A stretch of 64,000 nucleotides of DNA from contig CAVQDQ010000002.1 in NCBI GenBank assembly GCA_963711315.1, positions 682,001-746,000 of the forward strand, read 5' to 3'. Numbering within the stretch: the first letter of the stretch is position 1; each line of letters starts with the position of its first letter. The DNA comes from PALSA-612 sp963711315. Its GTDB lineage: Bacteria; Actinomycetota; Thermoleophilia; Gaiellales; Gaiellaceae. The translations under genes and the position numbers were made by a program. Shown piece by piece: positions 57,068-64,000 of this stretch. The notes under the pieces were generated by a model. The model saw only the letters and a program-made list of their open reading frames with translations, made no database searches and was not told the DNA's origin.

Positions 57068-57092
57068 AAAAATGGGCGCCGCGCGCCCATTT
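57068..57092 (-). terminator. Rho-independent terminator or attenuator before rimP
   Basis: Read on the minus strand AAATGGGCGC-GCG-GCGCCCATTT is a perfect 10-bp stem followed by further T residues, so ATTTTTC ends the element. It lies 54 bases after the EamA gene stop and 17 bases before the rimP ATG. It should stop EamA transcripts. If the rimP operon promoter lies further upstream it would act as an attenuator. Confidence 0.8.
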
Positions 57093-57145
57093 CGCCGAAC
57101 CGGTGAAAATAGGTGTCACAAGGATAGCAAGGAGCGCGTTCCTTT

Positions 57146-57967
57146 TTAGGCCGTCGCCACGAGCGCGACACCGGTCACGACGAGCGCCGCACCCACCGCC
57201 CGCAACGGCGTCACGCGCTCGTGGAGCACGACTGCCCCCAGTGCGACGGCGAACAGCACGCTCGTCTCCCTGACGGCCGCCACCGACGCGGCCGAGGCGA
57301 GCTTCAGCGCGGCGAGCGCGAGAGCGTACGCCAAGAACGAGGCCAGGCCGGCCACGATCGTCGCGGGTCCCAGCTCCCGACGGACGGATGCGAGGCGACC
57401 TGTAACCGCGTGCGCGACCAGCGCCGCGACGGCAACAGGCACGAGGACGAGCTCGAGATAGGCGACGGCGGACGCATGCTCGATGCCCTCGTTGTCCACG
57501 AGCGTGTAGCCGGCGATCGTCATGGCGATCGCGAGGGCAAGCAGGACGCCCCGCCGGTCAGCGTGCCGCCTCGCGCCACGCACGAGCAGGACACCTACGC
57601 CCACGAGGACGACCCCGAGCGCCTGGAGTACACCGAGCGTCGCTCCGGCGATCGAAGCGCCCAGCAGTACGAGCACGGGAGCCACGCCGCGCGCGATCGG
57701 GTAGACGAGGCTGACGTCCGAGCTCCGGTACGCGGTCGTGAGCAGGAAGAAGTACGCGAGCTCGAGCACGACGGACGCAACGATCCACGGGACGGCGGCC
57801 GCATCCACATCCCAGGTCAGGGCGGCGACGGGCGCGAAGAGGACAACCCCGACGACGAGCGCGACGGTCGTTGCGGCCCGTACGTCTTCCGCTCGGGCGA
57901 CGAGGATGTTCCAGCCCGCATGCAGTGCGGCCGCGCCGAGCGCGAGCAGAAATGCGTCGACGGGCAC
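57146..57967 (-). CDS. EamA-family (DMT superfamily) transporter
   Basis: About ten membrane helices in two EamA repeats are visible, for example FLLALGAAALHAGWNILVAR and AYRSSDVSLVYPIARGVAPV in the first half. The second half has LASFLAYALALAALKLASAA and RETSVLFAVALGAVVLHERV. These are the usual drug/metabolite exporters; the substrate is unknown. GTG 57967 begins at the first helix and gives a normal 273 residues. It diverges from the SnoaL-like gene with an 18-base gap. Confidence 0.87.
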   Translation of the reverse strand: MPVDAFLLALGAAALHAGWNILVARAEDVRAATTVALVVGVVLFAPVAALTWDVDAAAVPWIVASVVLELAYFFLLTTAYRSSDVSLVYPIARGVAPVLVLLGASIAGATLGVLQALGVVLVGVGVLLVRGARRHADRRGVLLALAIAMTIAGYTLVDNEGIEHASAVAYLELVLVPVAVAALVAHAVTGRLASVRRELGPATIVAGLASFLAYALALAALKLASAASVAAVRETSVLFAVALGAVVLHERVTPLRAVGAALVVTGVALVATA

Positions 57968-57985
57968 CGCGTTAGGATCGCACCC

Positions 57986-58450
57986 ATGGACGTCCAGGAT
58001 CTCGGCCGGCGCTACACGGAGGCCTGGAACGGCGGTGATCCCGCGAGCGTGGCTGCGCTCCACGAGCCCGACAGCTCGCTCGAGGTGAACGACGGCGAGC
58101 CCGCGGTCGGGCACGAGGCGATCACTGCAGTGGCGCAGGGTTTCATGACCGGCTTTCCCGACATGGAGCTGGTCATGGACGGGATCGAGGGCGATGCGCA
58201 ATCCGCCGTCTATCGCTGGACGTTCGTCGGCACGAACACGGGGCCCGGCGGCACCGGCCGTCCGGTGCGGTTCAGCGGCTACGAGGAGTGGGCTCTGAAC
58301 GAGAACGGGCTCATCACCCGATCACTGGGCCACTTCGACGCCGACGATTACGACCGTCAGCTGGCGGGTAGCCAGTCAAGGGACGAAGGTGGGCTGGGTG
58401 ACCGGCTTGCCGTTTTCCTCGCCGGCAATCGGGACCCGCCTTCCGAATGA
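57986..58450 (+). CDS. SnoaL-like / NTF2-fold protein
   Basis: This 154-residue NTF2-like protein matches ester-cyclase-type SnoaL: LGRRYTEAWNGGDPASVAAL, GHEAITAVAQGFMTGFPDME, FVGTNTGPGGTGRPVRFSGY. The residues of this fold that bind small molecules vary, and no substrate can be assigned. The start is ATG 57986. The C terminus (about 20 residues after LAGSQS) is not conserved. Confidence 0.8.
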   Translation: MDVQDLGRRYTEAWNGGDPASVAALHEPDSSLEVNDGEPAVGHEAITAVAQGFMTGFPDMELVMDGIEGDAQSAVYRWTFVGTNTGPGGTGRPVRFSGYEEWALNENGLITRSLGHFDADDYDRQLAGSQSRDEGGLGDRLAVFLAGNRDPPSE

Positions 58451-58465
58451 AGGGCTGGCGGCTCG

Positions 58466-58992
58466 ATGGGACGCTTGATCGTCTCCACCCAGATGACGCT
58501 CGATGGCGCGATCGACGTCGGCGACTGGTACGTCGCGGAAGGTGAGCACGATCGTGCAGGCAAGGAGCAGCTACTTACGCGAGCGCGGTGCTCCTTGGGC
58601 GCAAGACGTACGAGGGTCTTGCTGCTTACTGGTCGCCGTTGCAGGACAACTGGGCAAGCCTGATCAACCCGAAGCCGAAGTACGTCGCGTCACGCACGCT
58701 TCATGGCTCGCTCGAGTGGAGCTCCACGCTCCTCGAAGGTGACGCAACCGATGCCGTGTCGAGGCTGAAGGCCGAGCTTCCTTCCGACCTGTTGACGTAC
58801 GGCTGTGGCGAGTTGGCTCGGTCCCTGCTCGCGGCAACGCTCGTCGACGAGCTCCGATTCTGGGTTCATCCTGCGGTATGGGGCTCAGGGGTACGCCCCT
58901 TGCAGGGCGAGGCACAGAATCGGCTGCGACTTCTCGGGTCGGAAGCCTTCGATTCGGGCGTGACGCTTCTTCGATACGCGCCGATCTACTGA
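58466..58992 (+). CDS. Dihydrofolate-reductase-family protein (RibD C-terminal fold; one frameshift)
   Basis: The N terminus RLIVSTQMTLDGAIDVGDWY is that of RibD_C/DHFR-like reductases. After a break near 58585 it continues as LLGRKTYEGLAAYWSP, LLTYGCGELARSLLAATLVD and ELRFWVHPAVWGSG. These proteins bind NADPH; most are of unknown substrate. It lies 15 bases after the SnoaL-like gene, so the two are probably co-transcribed. Confidence 0.82.
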
Positions 58993-59001
58993 TTCAGTCG
59001 C

Positions 59002-59663
59002 TCAGGCGAGCGCACGCTCGAGGGCGGCACGGTCGGTCGGCCCGCCATGCGTTGCAAGCACGTGCTCGACCGGCAGCTCGAGCAGCGGGCGCAGCCCCTC
59101 GGCGATCTCCTCTCGCGTCACGCCGGGGCGAAGCCACCTCTCGTTGATCTCGAGACCCCGGCCGAAGTCGACGAGCGTGTCGCCGGAGATCACGGCACGG
59201 TGGCTCTCGACCCAGAGCACCTTGTCGTTCGGCTTGTGCCCGGGGAACACGTCGGCACCGAACGGCAGCCGGTCACCTGCCGCGTACGGGCGGGCCTCGC
59301 CTTTCTTCTCGCGGAGCAGCCAGACGAGATCGGGACTGCCGTCGCCGGCCTGCTCGGCGGTGATGCCGTATGTGTCCATGAGGTACTGCGCAGTGTCGGG
59401 CAGCGGCGTGAGACCGGTACGCCGAGCCGCTCGACGAGGCTCTGCGTGTCCCGCTCGTGCCACGGGCAGGTGAGCACGATCGACGCCTCGCGCTCGGCCG
59501 CGAGCGCCTCGATCTCGCTCGGCACGCCCAGCGGGTCGAATAGCAGCAGGCGTTCGTCGTCGTCGATCGCGTAGGACGAAACGTTCTGGTCCCACGGTTC
59601 GCTCGACTCCCAGCCCGGATGAGGCGCCTGCCAGTGCCACAGTCCTGCCCGTAACTCGCGCAC
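59002..59663 (-). CDS. Metallo-beta-lactamase-fold protein (one frameshift)
   Basis: The MBL fold is indicated by YAIDDDERLLLFDPLGVP, the degenerate metal motif LTCPWHERDTQ, FPGHKPNDKVLWV, AVISGDTLVDFGRGLEINER and the final HVLATHGG. The canonical HxHxDH is reduced to CPWHERD, so metal binding may be altered. The frame breaks near 59420. It is convergent with the reductase gene. No specific substrate is apparent. Confidence 0.78.
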
Positions 59664-59741
59664 AGCGCGATGCTACTGAACGGGCGCGGCTACACGTCGA
59701 GGACGTTCGTCACTGAACGTGGCTCGGACATCGCACTCAAT

Positions 59742-60284
59742 TCATGTAGGAGCGCTCTCGCGCGAGTCGTCGTCCGCTGGGCGGAACGAGACGAACGGGC
59801 GGCTGCGGACGAACTCCCGCACAGCCGCTTCGGAGCTGAGGTCACCCCAGGCGAGGATGGTGCCGAGAAGGCGCGAACGCCGGGGGTGCCGACGTTGGAA
59901 CTCGAGCGCGACGGCAACTCTCTCGTCCTCGGACAGGAAGCGCTGCTGGGGCACGTACGACTCGCGGCCGACCTGAATCTGCAGCGCCGGATGGGCACGG
60001 AGGTTGCGGATCCATTCGCTGTTCGGGCCCCAGGCAGAGCAGACGACCGTCTCCCGCGTTGCGGGGTCGTAGGTCAGCGCCATCGCGACCGTCTCCCGAC
60101 GTTTCCCGGTCTTGCGGCCCACGTGCGTGATCAGCACGAAGGTGTGGTCAAGCATCCAGCCGCAGCCTCCGTGGTAGAGGGGGCGCGGCATCCGCATGAC
60201 CGCGAGCGCGATACGCCCCGGTTGTCTGCGAAGGCCGAGCAGAGGCTTCGCCGTCCGCGGGTGTCCGTTTCGCACGCTCATCAT
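59742..60284 (-). CDS. Deazaflavin(F420)-dependent nitroreductase-family protein
   Basis: A Ddn-like protein: MPRPLYHGGCGWMLDHTFVL, ITHVGRKTGKRRETVAMALT, VCSAWGPNSEWIRNLRAHPA, LQIQVGRESYVPQQRFLSED. The HVGRKTGKRRET block binds F420 in characterised members. These enzymes are mainly actinobacterial and chloroflexal and reduce quinones or nitro compounds. Two adjacent ATG codons at 60284 and 60281 are the likeliest starts; the frame extends to 60317. Confidence 0.87.
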   Translation of the reverse strand: MMSVRNGHPRTAKPLLGLRRQPGRIALAVMRMPRPLYHGGCGWMLDHTFVLITHVGRKTGKRRETVAMALTYDPATRETVVCSAWGPNSEWIRNLRAHPALQIQVGRESYVPQQRFLSEDERVAVALEFQRRHPRRSRLLGTILAWGDLSSEAAVREFVRSRPFVSFRPADDDSRESAPT

Positions 60285-60500
60285 GACTCGGTTGCGTGTG
60301 ACCGCCGTACGGATCACCTTCCGATGTGAGCCACAGCCACTTTCCCCGCGGATCGGGCAGCCTGCATCGGGAAACCCTCCGCGTCTCAGTTCGGCTTACT
60401 ACGGAGATTAGGGGTGCGGCAATTCCGCAACCGGGTCGCCGACGGTTACGGATGACCCGCTGATAGGCGATGCCTAGGTTCTACGTGAAGGAGGTGCACC

Positions 60501-61217
60501 ATGAGTACGCACGCTTTCGGACGTGTTTCGCATGTCGAAGTGCGCGTGTGGCACGGACTCTCCGTTCACTGGGCATGGCTCGCAGCCGCGTTTGTTCTCG
60601 CATTCGCGGTGCCGTATGTGCTCGCGGACGTGCTCGCGATCAACCGCGATCTCTTCTACGGGCTATACGCCCTCGCAGTCATCGGCCTGTTCGCGTTGTG
60701 GTCGCGATCGACCGGGTACAACCTCGTCGCGGCCTCGAAGCGGCATTGGATCGCGGCACTCCTGCTCGGGTTGACCGCAGGCGCTGTCCTTGCCGCGATG
60801 GTTGTCCGAACAGAGGACGCGACCGCTCGGCCGCACGGCCTCGAACTGGCTGGCGCGCTCGCCTGGCGGGGGATCCTGTACGGCGTCACAGACGGGCTGC
60901 TCCTGTCCGTGTTCCCGATCCTCGTCGTCTTCGCGGCGTTTGCAGGTACTCGACTCAACAGACGTCTTGCGGGCAAGGTCGTGATCGGAATCGTCGCTCT
61001 GTGTGCCTCGCTGGCGATGACGGCGATCTACCACTCCGGGTACAGCGACTTCCGCTCCGACAAGATGACGAAGCCGCTCAGGGGTGACGTGATCTGGAGT
61101 GCTCCGACTCTGCTCACGCTCAACCCGATCGGAGCGCCGATCGCACACGCGGGCTTGCACACGTCGGCGGTGCTGCACAGCTACGAGACGGATACGTTCT
61201 TGCCTCCACACCGTTAG
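60501..61217 (+). CDS. Polytopic membrane protein of unknown function
   Basis: This 238-residue protein has about six or seven helices. GAAGGAGGTGCACC gives an optimal ribosome-binding site before ATG 60501. Two polar motifs stand out: ALAWRGILYGVTDGLLLSVF and IYHSGYSDFRSDKM, with NPIGAPIAHAGLHTSAVLHS near the end. The glutamate/arginine plus histidine pattern is faintly like CPBP (CAAX) proteases but the EExxxR motif is missing. It is bounded by non-coding gaps of about 200 bases upstream and 168 bases downstream. Confidence 0.75.
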   Translation: MSTHAFGRVSHVEVRVWHGLSVHWAWLAAAFVLAFAVPYVLADVLAINRDLFYGLYALAVIGLFALWSRSTGYNLVAASKRHWIAALLLGLTAGAVLAAMVVRTEDATARPHGLELAGALAWRGILYGVTDGLLLSVFPILVVFAAFAGTRLNRRLAGKVVIGIVALCASLAMTAIYHSGYSDFRSDKMTKPLRGDVIWSAPTLLTLNPIGAPIAHAGLHTSAVLHSYETDTFLPPHR

Positions 61218-61385
61218 CCGCAGTCGAGCGCGAAGGGCTTAGGGCGTTCGCGAGCTCGCCGGAGGGTGGAGTCCCTGAGTCTGCCGCCGCTCTGCCGGAG
61301 CGTCGAGGAGCGAAAGCGAATCGGAGACCGGCGAGAGAGACGACCTCCCAGACGAGATCCGCTTCGGTTCGGGAAAGCCCCTCGT

Positions 61386-61839
61386 TCACGATTTGATGTC
61401 CAAGATGATCGTGACAGGGCCGTCGTTGACGAGCTCGACGGCCATCCTTGCGCCGAAGACGCCCCGCTCGACCTGGACGCCGAGGGCCGCGAGCTCGTCG
61501 CAGAATGCGCCGTACAGCGCCTCCGCGACGTCCGGCGGAGCGGCATCCGTGAAGCTCGGGCGATTGCCCTTGCCGGTGTCAGCGATCAGCGTGAACTGGC
61601 TGACGACCAGTGCGGCGCCTCCGACGTCCAGCAGCGAGCGGTCGAGTCGACGCCGAAGGCGGCGGCAACTTGCCCTCGTCGTTCTCGAAGATCCGCAGAC
61701 GCGCGATCTTTCCGACCAGCGCGCGCGCATTTACTTCGTCGTCGTCACGAGCGATTCCGAGCAGGATGCAGAGCCCCTCGTCGATCTGACCGCCCGGCGA
61801 GGCGCTCGCGCGCGTCACGCGCTGGACGACAGCCTTCAC
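61386..61839 (-). CDS. dtd: D-aminoacyl-tRNA deacylase (one frameshift)
   Basis: Dtd removes D-amino acids, and glycine from mischarged tRNA-Ala. The N-terminal KAVVQRVTRASASPGGQIDE and GLCILLGIARDD are followed by KIARLRIFENDEGK. After a break near 61665 come VVSQFTLIADTGKGNRPSF, the SQFTL active-site block, and NDGPVTIILD, matching NxGPVT. The GTG start overlaps the TPR gene stop by four bases. Confidence 0.93.
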
Positions 61840-62186
61840 GCGTCTTCGCGAACGTGAGCCTCGTACCGTCGCTCTCCCGGTCGCAGCGAGCGGGCGAGCT
61901 TGTAGTGCCCCTGTGCCTCGGCGTCGCACCCCTGCTTGTCGAGGCAGCGCCCCAGCGCGTAGTGCGCGTAGTCGTTGACGGGCGAGATCTCGAGCACGGC
62001 GCGAAACTCCGCCTCCGCGTCTTCCCACCGCCGCAGGCGGAAGTACGCGATGCCGAGCGCCTCCCGGATCGAAGCCTTGCGCGGCTCGGCGCGGCGGGCC
62101 TTCTCGAGCGGCACGGTCGCCTGCGCGGTCTGCCCGCTCCGCAGGCGTCTCCAACCTTCCTGGTAGTCCTCGTACGCCGTGCTCAC
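61836..62186 (-). CDS. Small TPR protein
   Basis: This 116-residue protein has about three tetratricopeptide repeats: YQEGWRRLRSGQTAQATVPL, ALGIAYFRLRRWEDAEAEFR, ALGRCLDKQGCDAEAQGHYK. It is a helical scaffold for protein contacts with no catalytic motif. It is coupled by four-base overlaps to coaBC upstream and dtd downstream. The partner is unknown. Confidence 0.85.
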   Translation of the reverse strand: MSTAYEDYQEGWRRLRSGQTAQATVPLEKARRAEPRKASIREALGIAYFRLRRWEDAEAEFRAVLEISPVNDYAHYALGRCLDKQGCDAEAQGHYKLARSLRPGERRYEAHVREDA

Positions 62187-63338
62187 GCCAGCAGGCGTTC
62201 GACCTCGTCGAGAATCGCCGCGGCAATCGCAGACTTAGGTGCCTTTGGAATCACATGCTCGCGGCGATCAGCAAGAACCATCACGACCTCGTTCTCCGCG
62301 GCATCGAAGCCGATGTCGTCTCGCGAGACGTCGTTGAAGACGATCAGGTCGACAGCCTTCGCGGCGAGCTTCGCGCGTGCGCGCTCGAGCCCCTCCGCGC
62401 CGTGGTCTGCGGCAAAGCCGACGAGCAGCTGCCCGTTCGCACGACTGCGGCCCAGCTCCGCGAGCACATCCTGCGTCGGCTCGAGATCGACGCGACCAGG
62501 CGTCGCCGTCCTTCGAGCGTTTGCCGTCGATGGCTTCTGCGGGCCGGTAGTCGGCTACCGCGGCCGCCATCAGGACGACGTCCGACTCCCGTCGCGCGAA
62601 CGCTGCGTGCGCCAGCTCCGCTGCGGTCGACGTCTCGACCACCGCGACACCGTAAGGCGGCCGCACGGCGAGGTTCGCCGCCAGAAGTGTCACTTTCGCG
62701 CCACGTCGGCGGGCTTCCTCGGCCAGCGCGACCCCCATACGCCCCGACGAGCGGTTGCCGAGATAGCGCACGGCGTCGAGCGGCTCGCGCGTGCCACCGG
62801 CGCTGACGAGCACGCTCTTTCCCGCCAGCGGACCGCCCTTGCCGAGCAGGACGTTGCAGCGGTCGAAGATCTCCTCCGGCTCGCTCATGCGCCCGAGACC
62901 CGTCTCGCCCTCGGCCAGCTCGCCCTCCGCCGGCCCGATCAGCTCGATGCCGCGCTCGGCCAGCACGCGCGCATTGGCCTGCGTCGCCGGATGCTCCCAC
63001 ATGCGAACGTTCATGGCCGGCGCCGCGAGCACGGCGCCGCGGAAGGCCAGTGCCGCCTGCGCGAGCACGCTGTCCGCAAGGCCGTGAGCGAGCTTGGCGA
63101 GCGTGTTCGCCGTCAGCGGCGCGATGACGAGCAGATCGGCCTCGACGAGGTGCGGATAGAGGTCACGAGGCATCTCCTGTCGCGCGAGCGCCTCGAACGT
63201 CTTCGCCGAGACGAATGTCTCCGCCTCGGGCGTCAGCAGAGGCGTGACGTCATGCCCCTCGCGAACGAGGAGTCGGCAAAGCTCGCACGCCTTGTAGGCG
63301 GCGATACCACCGGAGACACCGAGGAGCACACGCGCCAC
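62183..63338 (-). CDS. coaBC: Bifunctional phosphopantothenoylcysteine decarboxylase / synthetase (frameshifted)
   Basis: CoaBC performs two steps of coenzyme A synthesis. The CoaC flavoprotein part has LLGVSGGIAAYKACELCRLL, LVIAPLTANTLAKLAHGLAD and AMNVRMWEHPATQANARVLA. The CoaB part has VSAGGTREPLDAVRYLGNRS with SGRMG, AAAVADYRPAE, then after a break near 62505 LLVGFAADHGAEGLERARAK and DLIVFNDVSRDDIGF. The usual PASANT reads PLTANT here. The start is near GTG 63338. It is downstream of gmk and rpoZ, as in many bacteria. Confidence 0.93.
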
Positions 63339-63375
63339 GACCACATTGTGCCGTCAGCGCAGCGCCCGAGGGCGT

Positions 63376-63606
63376 CTAGCTCTTCGCGTACTGGTACGCG
63401 ATCTTGCCCTCGGCGATCTCCTCGAAAGCCATCGTCAGGTAGTTCTTCGAGCGAGACTCGACGAGGGGCGGGAGCTCGTCGAAGGTGCCTTCGCCGAGCT
63501 GGTGGTGGTAATTGTTGATCTGGCGGGCCCGCTTGGCGGCGACGATCACCAGGGCGTAGCGTGAGTCGACGTTGTCGAGCAGGGCATCGATGCGTGGCGA
63601 AATCAT
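63376..63606 (-). CDS. rpoZ: RNA polymerase omega subunit
   Basis: This 76-residue omega subunit assists beta-prime folding. Features are PRIDALLDNVDSRYALVIVA, AKRARQINNYHHQLGEGTFD and the final EEIAEGKIAYQYA. It overlaps gmk by four bases (ATGA), the standard gmk-rpoZ-coaBC order. Confidence 0.96.
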   Translation of the reverse strand: MISPRIDALLDNVDSRYALVIVAAKRARQINNYHHQLGEGTFDELPPLVESRSKNYLTMAFEEIAEGKIAYQYAKS

Positions 63607-64000
63607 GAGTCGGACATGGTACCCGTAGCGGCGAGCTGGCTGCGGACGATGTTCTCGAGCTCCTCGACCGCGCGGTCGAGCTCGTCGTTCGCCACCACGT
63701 AGTGGAACGAGTCGGCCTGCCTGAGCTGGCTCTCGGCGAGGTCGAGCCGCTCGCCGATCTCCCCCGCGCTCTCGGTCGCGCGCTCCCGCAGCCGTCGCTC
63801 CAGCTCGCTCACCGGAGCCGTGACGAAGATCGTGACCGCGGCCGGCAGCTCGTCGGCGACGTTGAGCGCGCCTTCCGTCTCCAGCTCGAGCACCGCCACC
63901 CGGCCTGCGTCCGAGATTCGCTCCACCTCGGAGCGCAACGTCCCGTAGCGCTGTCCGGAGACGTACGTCACGTGCTCGAGGAAGTCGCCGCGGGCGACGC
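63603..64000 (-). CDS. gmk: Guanylate kinase, C-terminal part (runs off the window edge)
   Basis: The visible part covers the GMP-binding and C-terminal regions: ARGDFLEHVTYVSGQRYGTL, ISDAGRVAVLELETEGALNV, IFVTAPVSELERRLRERATE, DLAESQLRQADSFHYVVAND. The frame is open to the last base of the window, so the P-loop and start lie beyond it. The GTG at 63971 is internal. It is coupled to rpoZ. Confidence 0.95.
   Translation of the reverse strand, partial: VARGDFLEHVTYVSGQRYGTLRSEVERISDAGRVAVLELETEGALNVADELPAAVTIFVTAPVSELERRLRERATESAGEIGERLDLAESQLRQADSFHYVVANDELDRAVEELENIVRSQLAATGTMSDS

Noticed and set aside
60318..60500. Search for a riboswitch or small gene in the gap before the membrane protein
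   Set aside because: I saw only a good ribosome-binding site near 60490 and no conserved RNA fold or coding pattern.
61266..63518. A 750-codon ORF antisense to dtd, the TPR gene and coaBC
   Set aside because: It spans several genes, has shadow composition, and the other strand holds the conserved proteins.

Overview
The window is a high-GC (roughly two-thirds G+C) chromosomal segment packed with bacterial housekeeping genes. Many adjacent genes are joined by 4-base ATGA or GTGA overlaps. The gene complement fits a deep-branching actinobacterium: MurT/GatD lipid II amidation, SoxR, an AfsR/SARP regulator, an F420-type deazaflavin nitroreductase, DUF6636 and DUF6529 proteins, and two sigma-70 factors of which one has a short region 1.1. 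My best guess is the Thermoleophilia/Gaiellales. This placement is inferred from gene content; no rRNA gene is present. I saw no tRNA, rRNA, CRISPR array, insertion sequence or prophage.

Layout. 0-3.4 kb: the 5' part of uppP, a poly-C low-complexity tract, two convergent sigma-70 genes and an orphan protein made of homing-endonuclease-associated repeats. 3.4-9.6 kb: a membrane GGDEF/HD-GYP c-di-GMP protein, murT-gatD, a LanC-like protein and an AAC(6')-like acetyltransferase. 9.5-16 kb: nudix, dut, hflX, dapC-dapD, a leaderless ArsR-SRPBCC gene, dapF and miaA. 16-32 kb (minus strand): tyrosine phosphatase, miaB, rny, recX, recA, thpR, cinA, rodZ, a nucleoside-type BMP ABC transporter and ftsK. 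32-37 kb: a secreted DUF6636 protein, a large Rieske protein divergent from soxR, nucleoside hydrolase, MmcQ-like protein and ribokinase. 37-46.5 kb: rnj, dapA, macro domain, dapB, a heme-binding protein, a SARP regulator, an M16 peptidase, a collagen-like secreted protein and a DUF6529 membrane protein. 46.5-57 kb: cytochrome c (plus strand), then on the minus strand pnp, rpsO, ribF, truB, nrnA, rbfA, ylxP, infB, nusA and rimP. 57-64 kb: EamA transporter, small enzymes, then dtd, a TPR protein, coaBC, rpoZ and gmk, which runs off the edge.

How it fits together. The backbone is the conserved information-processing cluster also known from Bacillus (rimP-nusA-infB-ylxP-rbfA-truB-ribF-rpsO-pnp-M16-dap-rnj-ftsK-rodZ-cinA-recA-rny-miaB), here interrupted by accessory genes. 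Four DAP/lysine enzymes plus a DapF homologue are spread through it. The BMP transporter, nucleoside hydrolase and ribokinase together suggest nucleoside scavenging. Redox accessory genes (Rieske, SoxR, heme protein, cytochrome c, DUF6529) sit between the housekeeping blocks.

A caution applies throughout. About nineteen genes, including recA, recX, miaA, miaB, rny, hflX and coaBC, are broken by one or more frameshifts, although both halves encode well-conserved protein. These are best read as indel errors in the sequence. They are annotated below as single genes with the approximate break positions.
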